Below are positions 1-6,924 of a DNA stretch of 64,000 nt, piece by piece; the first letter of the stretch is position 1, and the number at the start of each line of letters is the position of its first letter. The notes under the pieces were generated by a model that searched no databases, was not told where the DNA came from, and worked only from the letters and a program-made list of their open reading frames with translations. Source of the DNA: Bacteroidota bacterium (GTDB taxonomy: Bacteria; Bacteroidota; Bacteroidia; Bacteroidales; UBA10428); the NCBI GenBank assembly GCA_016699695.1, contig CP065006.1, forward strand, positions 3,534,001 through 3,598,000, in the 5' to 3' direction. The position numbers were made by a program, and so were the translations under genes.

Positions 1-2
1 AT

Positions 3-407
3 AAATTCATGTGTTTAGGTGTACCCAATGGAATGGTGGTAATGCGTTTTCCAGATCCGGTTACAGTAACAGAATCGACACGTTTGTATGTGGCCGAAAG
101 CTCGTGGTATGTAATTGGCACCAACAATCAACATACACTGCCATATTACGAAGACAAGGCCGAGGCTTATGCTGCTACCCAGGAAAGGGCTAAAGTTTAT
201 GTGTCTGCTATTGGCGAAAGGTACATTGGATCATGGGTGGATGCAGAAAGCAACTGGACCTATATTGGCGATGCCTATGCCAATGCCAATTATCTTGAAT
301 TACCTGCCGAAGCTAATGGATTTCAATGGATAAGAATTATTGATGATTCGCATCCATGGTCATTTACGGGCTACGATTTAAACTTTGTTGGGGTATTTAA
401 TCAATAG
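3..407 (+). CDS. C-terminal part of an unknown protein (5' end outside window)
   Basis: The reading frame is open from the first bases of the window, so the ATG at 9 need not be the true start and the gene is probably cut by the window edge. About 132 residues are visible, rich in aromatic and small residues, ending GYDLNFVGVFNQ. This looks like the last strand of an extracellular beta-sandwich or beta-rich domain, where phrases such as GYDLxxVxV are common. No transmembrane segment and no catalytic motif are visible. A strong hairpin terminator follows within 25 bases. I do not recognise the family; secretion is an inference from composition only. Confidence 0.55.
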   Translation, partial: KFMCLGVPNGMVVMRFPDPVTVTESTRLYVAESSWYVIGTNNQHTLPYYEDKAEAYAATQERAKVYVSAIGERYIGSWVDAESNWTYIGDAYANANYLELPAEANGFQWIRIIDDSHPWSFTGYDLNFVGVFNQ

Positions 408-428
408 TTTATAAGACAAAGATAATAG

Positions 429-462
429 ATAGGGTAGGTCGCAACGATTTACCCTATTTTTT
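429..462 (+). terminator. Rho-independent terminator after the first gene
   Basis: A perfect 8-bp stem (ATAGGGTA at 429-436 pairing with 450-457) with a 13-base loop is followed by a run of six T. It lies 22 bases after the stop codon of the first gene on the same strand. Confidence 0.75.
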
Positions 463-583
463 GATTTTTAAAGAACTAAATCAGTTTTAGAATGTTATTC
501 AACATGTTCGAAAGAGTTGGTTTGAAGTTCGATGATTTTACAGGTTTAAAAATTATTCCGCTGCAAACTGCACTCAATTAAAA

Positions 584-615
584 TGGGGTGAACCGAGAAG
601 GTTGACCCCTTTTTT
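584..615 (+). terminator. Second hairpin with T-run
   Basis: GGGGTGAACC at 585-594 pairs with GGTTGACCCC at 600-609 with one mismatch and a 5-base loop, followed by TTTTTT. It lies between the first gene and the 3' end of queF. It could be a backup terminator for the first gene or could end an unseen short transcript. The rest of 407-664 holds nothing else I can identify. Confidence 0.6.
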
Positions 616-663
616 GTACCGGGAAACTTCGAAGGTGTTCAACGAAATCTGACAGAAGGGAAA

Positions 664-1134
664 TTACCTGTTATCAATTTTTTCGGGATTTAAATCGTGC
701 CGTAGCATTCTGAAATGGGCCATCTCCACAAACCCGGTACCTGGTTTCCCATAATTACAATAGGGGTCGATTGAAATTCCACCCCGGGGCATGAACTTGC
801 CTAGCACTTCGATGTAGCGGGGATTAAGTAGTGCAATTAAATCATTCATGATGATGTTGATGCAATCTTCGTGAAAAGCTCCGTGGTTTCGAAAACTAAA
901 AAGGTATAGTTTTAAACTTTTACTCTCCACCATCTTAATATCGGGAATATAACTGATATATACTGATGCAAAATCGGGCTGCTTGGTTATCGGACATAAA
1001 CTGGTAAACTCCGGACAATTAAACTTAACCCAGTAGTCTCTTTGCGCATGCTTATTATCGAAACATTCCAGCAAAGCCGGATTGTATTCGTTTTCGTATG
1101 AAGTTTGGTTTCCTAGGTGTGTGAGTGTGCTCAT
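664..1134 (-). CDS. queF: NADPH-dependent 7-cyano-7-deazaguanine reductase QueF
   Basis: QueF reduces the nitrile of preQ0 to the amine of preQ1 in queuosine synthesis. At 156 residues it matches the short, single-domain (YkvM-type) class. Visible are the catalytic Cys47 in SLCPIT, Asp54 shortly after, the signature E70-S-K-S-L-K that gives the family its NADPH site, and the pair His88-Glu89. Its ATG overlaps the stop codon of queC by four bases (ATGA), so translation is coupled and both act in sequence on the same pathway. queD and queE are not in the window; queA lies at 38.6 kb. Confidence 0.96.
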   Translation of the reverse strand: MSTLTHLGNQTSYENEYNPALLECFDNKHAQRDYWVKFNCPEFTSLCPITKQPDFASVYISYIPDIKMVESKSLKLYLFSFRNHGAFHEDCINIIMNDLIALLNPRYIEVLGKFMPRGGISIDPYCNYGKPGTGFVEMAHFRMLRHDLNPEKIDNR

Positions 1135-1832
1135 TCTTTGTTCAATTTATGGTGCATGTATTCGTCCCAGCCTTTTTTTCGTAACAAGCAGGCCGGGCAG
1201 TTTCCGCATCCTTCAGCAATAATACCATTATAACAGGTAAGGGTTTTTTTTCTAATCAGGTCGATAATGCCCAATTCGTCAGCCAATTGCCATGTTTTTG
1301 CCTTGTCTTTCCACATGAGGGGGGTATGTATTGTAAAAGAATAATCCATAGCCAGACTAAGGGTAAGTTGAGCCGACTGGATAAACTCATGCCGGCAATC
1401 AGGATATCCGCTGTAATCGGTTTGCCCGACTCCCATTACTAGGTTCGTTATGCCCTTGTGTTTGGCATAAATGGCTGCATAAGTTAGAAACAAGAGGTTG
1501 CGCCCCTCTACAAGTGTGTTGGGTGGCCCATCAGACTTGAGGCCTGTTTCTACTGCAATATCTTCCGAAGTCAGCGCGTTGCGCGAAATACCCGATAGCA
1601 TGTTTATATCGACCAGGAAATAGGGTACTTCAGCCTGATAGGCAATGTCCGCTGCTACCTTTAATTCGAGTCTATGCCTTTGCCCATATTGAAAGCCAAT
1701 AGCCTCAATAGCCTTAAAGCACCTTTTAGCCCAATAGAGCACGGTGGTAGAATCCTGCCCTCCTGAAAGCAGCACCAGGGCCTTTGAATCGGATTGAAAA
1801 AACTGACTGCTGTCGGAAAGGCTGATTGTCAT
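1131..1832 (-). CDS. queC: 7-cyano-7-deazaguanine synthase QueC
   Basis: QueC is an ATP-dependent amidotransferase-like enzyme that turns 7-carboxy-7-deazaguanine and ammonia into preQ0. The 233-residue length is normal. The PP-loop SGGQDS is at residues 23-28, and four C-terminal cysteines at about 200, 209, 212 and 215 (the last three in CGNCPAC) form the zinc site. It is the first gene of a two-gene minus-strand operon with queF. I looked for a preQ1 riboswitch in the 190 bases upstream and saw no convincing match. Confidence 0.96.
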   Translation of the reverse strand: MTISLSDSSQFFQSDSKALVLLSGGQDSTTVLYWAKRCFKAIEAIGFQYGQRHRLELKVAADIAYQAEVPYFLVDINMLSGISRNALTSEDIAVETGLKSDGPPNTLVEGRNLLFLTYAAIYAKHKGITNLVMGVGQTDYSGYPDCRHEFIQSAQLTLSLAMDYSFTIHTPLMWKDKAKTWQLADELGIIDLIRKKTLTCYNGIIAEGCGNCPACLLRKKGWDEYMHHKLNKE

Positions 1833-1957
1833 AGAATGGTTTTACTGATGCCTAAAATTAATCTTTTTTATACTTCGATGCGATAAAAAGTGCTTGCCTG
1901 TTGACAATAATTGTTTTACGAATGGTCTCCATTTATTGATGAATACGACAACAATTG

Positions 1958-1989
1958 TTTGAACTCATGCGTAATTGAGAGTAAATTTC
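1958..1989 (+). promoter_or_regulatory. Bacteroidota-type promoter of larE
   Basis: TTTG at 1958-1961 and TAAATTTC at 1982-1989 are separated by 20 bases. This fits the Bacteroidota sigma-ABfr pattern TTTG-N19-21-TAnnTTTG with one mismatch in the -7 box. The larE ATG is at 2024, giving a leader of about 25-30 bases. Confidence 0.5.
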
Positions 1990-2023
1990 GAACCCTACCA
2001 AAACATTTCTACAATTTAAACAA

Positions 2024-2830
2024 ATGGATGCTTCATTAAAACTAAAATACGAGCAATTACAGGCCTTATTTATTGATCTGGAAGAGGCTGTTATCGCCTA
2101 TAGCGGGGGAGTCGATAGCACCCTGCTTTTAAAGGTGGCTAAAGATGTTCTTGGCCATGAGGTAATCGCAATTATCGGAAAATCCGATACAATGCCTGAG
2201 CGCGAATTTGAGGATGCGCTTTTAACTGCACGGATGATGGGAATAGAGCCGGTTGTAATCCAGACCAAGGAGACCGAATCGCCGGACTATTGCAATAACC
2301 CGGTCGAGAGGTGTTACCATTGCAAAAAGCATATTTTTGGCACCTTTACTGAATTTATGCAAAGCCATAAATTGTTGCATCTTGTGGATGGTTCTAACTC
2401 TGACGATTTGAAGGATTACCGACCAGGAAATAAGGCACTTGAACAGTTTGATGTGCTAAGCCCACTGCGCGATCTTGGGTTTACCAAAAAAGATATCAGG
2501 GAATTATCGAAGGCGCTGGGTTTATCGACCTGGAATAAGGAAGCTATGGCGTGCCTGGCTACCCGCATTGCCCACAATGACCCGATTACGCTTCAGAAAC
2601 TTCGTATGATTGAATTGGCTGAAGCCTTCCTTCGAAGTCATGGATTTACCCAGGTAAGGGCACGCATTCAGCAAAACAGCCTGCGCATAGAAGTGAACCC
2701 AAATGAAGTTGCCCGTTTTTATGAGGATTCGATCCGGCAACAAGTGATTCAGAAAATGAAAGAATTGGGTTTTCTGGAGGTTTCCATTGATATGGAAGGC
2801 TACCGCATGGGCAGCATGAACAAAAAGTAA
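2024..2830 (+). CDS. larE: LarE-type ATP-dependent sulfur transferase
   Basis: LarE adenylylates the pyridinium dicarboxylate precursor of the nickel-pincer cofactor and donates sulfur to it. The protein has 268 residues. The PP-loop SGGVDS is at 27-32, Cys97 and Cys100 occur in RCYHCK, the GSNSDD block is near 123-128, and Cys177 lies in MACLATR. In the Lactiplantibacillus enzyme the equivalent of Cys177 is the sacrificial sulfur donor. No larA, larB or larC is nearby, so this is a solo larE: it may serve a lactate-racemase-like protein elsewhere or another thiolation reaction. Confidence 0.9.
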   Translation: MDASLKLKYEQLQALFIDLEEAVIAYSGGVDSTLLLKVAKDVLGHEVIAIIGKSDTMPEREFEDALLTARMMGIEPVVIQTKETESPDYCNNPVERCYHCKKHIFGTFTEFMQSHKLLHLVDGSNSDDLKDYRPGNKALEQFDVLSPLRDLGFTKKDIRELSKALGLSTWNKEAMACLATRIAHNDPITLQKLRMIELAEAFLRSHGFTQVRARIQQNSLRIEVNPNEVARFYEDSIRQQVIQKMKELGFLEVSIDMEGYRMGSMNKK

Positions 2831-2849
2831 TATTTTGGATTTTAACTTT

Positions 2850-3389
2850 TTAGCTTTCTGACTTCGAATTCTGAACTTTTATTTTTTGAATTAGTTTCTG
2901 GCATTTATTTTTAAGTCCGGCCGAGCCATCAGGTAAAATGGTTTCGAGCAGGGCTTTTAATTCAGGTATTATTTCGGGGTATCTTTCTGAGGTTCTTACA
3001 AGTATATCGATCGAAAAAGCCCTTACTGCAATGGGTTGCCGGGGCGATTGTGCCCATTCAAAAGCGGTATCGGCCAGCAATCCAAATTCATCTTCATCCA
3101 ACAGGTGCATTTGATCGTGTAAGATTTTTAGCGCACTTCTTTTCACCCCATCGACTTTAAAATGTGGTAATTTTTCACTGATTAGACTTAAGTGCGAAAG
3201 CGTTAGATCCGGATTTTTTTCGAATGCAAGGTAGGCTGCCCAGGCGGCTCGCATCGAAACAGGATAGGCATCGCGGTAAACCAGCTCCATTATTTCATCA
3301 AAGCGTTCCTGATGCTGGTATATATTGTTTACAATCAGGTCGGTAAGCGCACGAGATGACTCAACCAATTGGTTCTCTAATGTTATCAT
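2850..3389 (-). CDS. Small HEAT-like alpha-helical protein of unknown function
   Basis: This 179-residue protein has no signal peptide and no membrane segment. It appears to be built of paired helices of about 35-40 residues with conserved small and aromatic positions (RAAWAAYLAF, VRAFSIDILVR). The pattern resembles HEAT or ARM repeats, so a protein-protein interaction role is likely but not shown. It lies 46 bases downstream of the MEMO1-AMMECR1 gene on the same strand and may be co-transcribed with it. I do not recognise a named family. Confidence 0.75.
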   Translation of the reverse strand: MITLENQLVESSRALTDLIVNNIYQHQERFDEIMELVYRDAYPVSMRAAWAAYLAFEKNPDLTLSHLSLISEKLPHFKVDGVKRSALKILHDQMHLLDEDEFGLLADTAFEWAQSPRQPIAVRAFSIDILVRTSERYPEIIPELKALLETILPDGSAGLKNKCQKLIQKIKVQNSKSES

Positions 3390-3435
3390 TCAAAGTGAAG
3401 GTTAATTCATTTGGCTTGAAAGCAATTTCGCGCTT

Positions 3436-4893
3436 CTATTTCGGGGTACTAAACACAATGGCTTCATAAGTATAAAGTTCGGCATCTTTCCAGCCATCCC
3501 ATCCCAATCCGGCTTTGTTTTTCGAACAATTACCCAGAAATTCTTCCACACTCCAGTGGGTGTCATTTGCTACTTGAGGTAAAAAAGTGCCGGAACGATT
3601 TTCCTTTTTAATGTATATCCCATGTTTACCCAGTATTATTTCATTGGCTGAAGCAATACGTTTAAGAGGGGTAAGTACAGATATTTCAATGTGTAAATTC
3701 TTCATTTCCTCTTCAGTGACAGGTGCAAAGCGGCTATCGCGAAAGGCAGCCGATACGGCCACATCAGATACTATTTCGGCCAGGGGTTTATTTCCGGCTT
3801 GCAATTGGCCTATACACCCTCTCAACTTATTCTGAACATAAATGCTTACAAAGGCTCCTGCTTGTTTGTTAAGATTGGAAGGAAGGTTTTGTGGGTCATT
3901 TATAGGGGAATTATCTTTCGATTTATAGCGGAATATCGCTGATTTAGCTATGTTGAGTAAAAGTTCCTTTTCTTTATCGTTTAAGTCGAAATTATTTTCG
4001 CGGGGTAATTTGGTAACGACCATAGATTGGTATCCTACCACCCGGTCGGTATCGCCATACATGTGTGCATCTCCGCTGTTCTGGTATAAAATCGGGTAGT
4101 ATTGAATGCCATCAATGTTTGTGCATAGGTACATAAGGCTGAGTACAGAGGTCCATCCACACATAGAGGTAGAAAGATTGGGAATATTCAGTGACTTATT
4201 GTGTCGTATTTGTTCCAGAAGTTGCTCAGGTTTACCTGTTGTTACAGCTTCAATGGTTTCTTTGTCTATTTTCATGGCATCTGCGTATACCGGATAGTGC
4301 GATAAATCGGTGCTGACCACAAAAAGGTTCTCTGAGGTAAAATATGGTTTCAATTCTTCGGCAATTTGCCGGCATATTGCTTCGGAATGGGTTGCCAGTA
4401 CTATCGGAACAATTTCGAAATTGTTTTGCCAAAAGTATTGTATAAAAGGCAGCATTACTTCAATACTGTGTTCGTGGGCATGCGCTGCAGACACATAGTT
4501 TATTACAGGTGAATTTTCAATCAGCTTATTGGCCAGTTCAAGATCTACTTTAACTTTTCCGAATGGAGTGAGGTAATGACCCACATTATAGATCGAGGCA
4601 CCGTTGAAATCGGTATGATGACTGGAGCCGAGTAAAAACACTCTTTTACGCGGAGTCACATTTCTTAATAACATAAAAGCCGAGGCTGCAACCACACCCG
4701 AAAAAACATAACCTGCATGCGGGGCTATCAGGGCAAGAAGTTTTTCATCTTTCTTATGTTGAAAACCACTTAACTTTTCAGCTTCGTTAAGCATGTTGGC
4801 AATCTCAATCTCCAGTTTGTTTGCATGAGCTGAATAAAATCTGCCAGCAGCCACGGGCGATCTGTCGATAAGTGGTTTGCGCGATGGGTCCAT
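3436..4893 (-). CDS. MEMO1-AMMECR1 fusion protein (AmmeMemoRadiSam proteins B and A)
   Basis: The first 280 or so residues are a Memo-like domain (opening RSPVAAGRFY, later GSSHHTDFNG and the metal-binding stretch AHEHSIEVMLPF). The last 190 or so are an AMMECR1 domain (KLRGCIGQL, FRDSRFAPV, NDTHWSVEEFL). In many prokaryotes these occur as separate genes beside a radical SAM protein (the AmmeMemoRadiSam set). Here A and B are fused and no radical SAM gene is adjacent. The upstream start is a TTG at 4914, but the ATG at 4893 sits directly before the conserved domain and is preferred. Activity is unknown; Memo is structurally related to non-heme iron dioxygenases. Confidence 0.92.
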   Translation of the reverse strand: MDPSRKPLIDRSPVAAGRFYSAHANKLEIEIANMLNEAEKLSGFQHKKDEKLLALIAPHAGYVFSGVVAASAFMLLRNVTPRKRVFLLGSSHHTDFNGASIYNVGHYLTPFGKVKVDLELANKLIENSPVINYVSAAHAHEHSIEVMLPFIQYFWQNNFEIVPIVLATHSEAICRQIAEELKPYFTSENLFVVSTDLSHYPVYADAMKIDKETIEAVTTGKPEQLLEQIRHNKSLNIPNLSTSMCGWTSVLSLMYLCTNIDGIQYYPILYQNSGDAHMYGDTDRVVGYQSMVVTKLPRENNFDLNDKEKELLLNIAKSAIFRYKSKDNSPINDPQNLPSNLNKQAGAFVSIYVQNKLRGCIGQLQAGNKPLAEIVSDVAVSAAFRDSRFAPVTEEEMKNLHIEISVLTPLKRIASANEIILGKHGIYIKKENRSGTFLPQVANDTHWSVEEFLGNCSKNKAGLGWDGWKDAELYTYEAIVFSTPK

Positions 4894-5007
4894 TACTTTT
4901 TGCAATTGTTGCAACGGTAGTAAAGGTACAAAAGTTAAAGGAGTATTGTCAATGATTCGTTGTTAGAGTTGCTCACTCTAAATAAAAACAGCATAAAAAT
5001 TGAAATG

Positions 5008-6870
5008 TTAATTCGGTTTGCTTGCCAAGGGAATGGTAATAATAAACCGGCTTCCTTCTCCAACTTTGCTTTCTACTTTAATGGTGCCATATTGCTTCTC
5101 GATAAAGCTTTTGCAGAGCCACAAACCAAGTCCCGAACCGTGCTCACCCCGTGTACCTTTCGAGTGGTAATCGGCCGAATGTATAAACAGGCGTGAGAGT
5201 ATTTCAGGTTTTATCCCAACTCCACTGTCCGTAACGCTTATCTGTAGCATTTTACTTTGCTGTTCACTTGCAATGATCACCGTCGAATTGGGTTCAGAGA
5301 ATTTGATGGCATTTGACAACAGGTTTCTCAATACAGACGACAGAAGATTCGCATCACCAGCAACTTGTATGTCATCTATTAGTTTTTTGATTTCTATATT
5401 TTTGCTATCAGAAAGGTGCTGGGTATGTTTAATTGCCAGATCAACCAGGGGAGTAATTTTTAGATTTTTTATGCGGGCTTCTATTTTATCCTTGTTATAA
5501 CTTGCCCAGGTTAATAGGTTTTCTAAAAGATCATAGCTGGATTCGGCCACAGGATAATAGCTTTTCAATAGTTTTTCGAGTTCATTGCAACTAATTTTAT
5601 CGTCGTGAAGGAGCCAAAGGGAATTACGCAGGTTGCCTATTGAACTGCGCAAATCGTGACTGATTACCGATATAATTTTGTCTTTTGCGGCATTGGCTTT
5701 CTGAATTTCTTCCAATAAAAAAGCATTTGCCTTGTTTCGATTGGCTCTTTGCCAGGCCATTATCAGCAGACTAATTATAAGTAGCAGACCAACTACCGAT
5801 AATATTACCAATAAGGTGCGCTGCTTTCTGAGTAGTTTGTTTTCTGCAGCTTGAGTCTCTAATGTTTGTTGCTGCTCATTGTATCTGTACTGGGCTTTGT
5901 ATGCCTGGATAAAGGACTCCTTGTTTTTTTCGCGCAGCGAGTCGGCATAGTCGTTTCGCAGAATGGAATATTCGAGGGCTTGTTTGTAATTTCCTATTTC
6001 CTGGTAGGTTTTAAAAAGTAGTTCGTAATTATAGATTACAACATCGAGTAAATTTAACTCTATGGCCATTTTCAGCGATTTCCCGGCATATTCAATGGCT
6101 TTGTTGTAATCTTTACTTCGGAAGTAGGTGTCGGCCAGGTAGTTCTTATCGATGGCCATTTCGTATTCCGATTGGTTTAAGGAATCAATCCGATAGGCTT
6201 TGTTGTGGTAATAAATGGCAGAGTCGAACTGGTTCATTTGCGAAAAGGTCTCCCCCAGGTGGCTGTATATTATTGGAGCAGGTTCCTGCTTCATAAAAGC
6301 ATATAAAACTTGCGCTTTTCGCAGGTAATAAAGTGCCGAGTCAAATAAATTGTTTTCGACATGCCACATCGCAATATTGTGGTAGTCGTAAGTAATCTGC
6401 ATAGTATCTTTAGTGTCGGTATTAAGCGAGAGGGCTTTTCGGGCGTGGTAAATTGATTGTTCCAGGTCGTAGCTGAAATAGTAGGTTTCTGACAATTTAC
6501 TATGGCAGAATGCCTGTTTGCTTTTATCGCTTCCCGCCAGTTCGAGTGCATCAGAAAGTATTTCGAGAGAGGCCAGGTAATCATTCATAATTGAATAATA
6601 GTCGCTTAAGCTGCAATAGGTATTAAACAGTAAGGTAGTATCGCTGGTATTTTTTGCAAGGGTTCTCAGTTCTTCAAGGTGACTGTAAACCTCTGACGGA
6701 TTGTTTCGGAAGTAAAGATTAACAATCTCCTTATGTAGTTCTATTTTACTTGAGTCGGACATATCGGGGTTTAGCTTTTTTTTCAAGCTATCTACTTCGG
6801 TTTCCCACTGTCCGGCAACGATCACAGAGAATAACGATAACAGTATTATTTGTGAAATTGATTTAATCAT
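5008..6870 (-). CDS. TPR-containing sensor histidine kinase
   Basis: The ATG at 6870 begins a clear signal peptide (MIKSISQIILLSLFSVI); an in-frame TTG at 6924 would add 18 residues ahead of it and is rejected. A periplasmic array of tetratricopeptide repeats (about residues 40-330) is followed by one membrane helix near 350-370. A HisKA box has its phospho-accepting His in SVISHDLRSS at about 405, and a HATPase domain carries N (NLLSNAIKFSE), G1 (DSGVGI) and G2 (GSGLGL) boxes. No response regulator is nearby, so it is an orphan kinase. It starts 54 bases after the polymerase gene on the same strand, so read-through is likely. Confidence 0.93.
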   Translation of the reverse strand: MIKSISQIILLSLFSVIVAGQWETEVDSLKKKLNPDMSDSSKIELHKEIVNLYFRNNPSEVYSHLEELRTLAKNTSDTTLLFNTYCSLSDYYSIMNDYLASLEILSDALELAGSDKSKQAFCHSKLSETYYFSYDLEQSIYHARKALSLNTDTKDTMQITYDYHNIAMWHVENNLFDSALYYLRKAQVLYAFMKQEPAPIIYSHLGETFSQMNQFDSAIYYHNKAYRIDSLNQSEYEMAIDKNYLADTYFRSKDYNKAIEYAGKSLKMAIELNLLDVVIYNYELLFKTYQEIGNYKQALEYSILRNDYADSLREKNKESFIQAYKAQYRYNEQQQTLETQAAENKLLRKQRTLLVILSVVGLLLIISLLIMAWQRANRNKANAFLLEEIQKANAAKDKIISVISHDLRSSIGNLRNSLWLLHDDKISCNELEKLLKSYYPVAESSYDLLENLLTWASYNKDKIEARIKNLKITPLVDLAIKHTQHLSDSKNIEIKKLIDDIQVAGDANLLSSVLRNLLSNAIKFSEPNSTVIIASEQQSKMLQISVTDSGVGIKPEILSRLFIHSADYHSKGTRGEHGSGLGLWLCKSFIEKQYGTIKVESKVGEGSRFIITIPLASKPN

Positions 6871-6924
6871 TCTATCTATTCTAACTATGGCTTTGTAACG
6901 AGCCAGGATTGATTTTTGTTGCAA

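Noticed and set aside
1833..2023. preQ1 riboswitch before queC
   Set aside because: The short C-rich loop and A-rich tail pattern of preQ1 elements is not seen on the minus strand; AT-rich sequence only.
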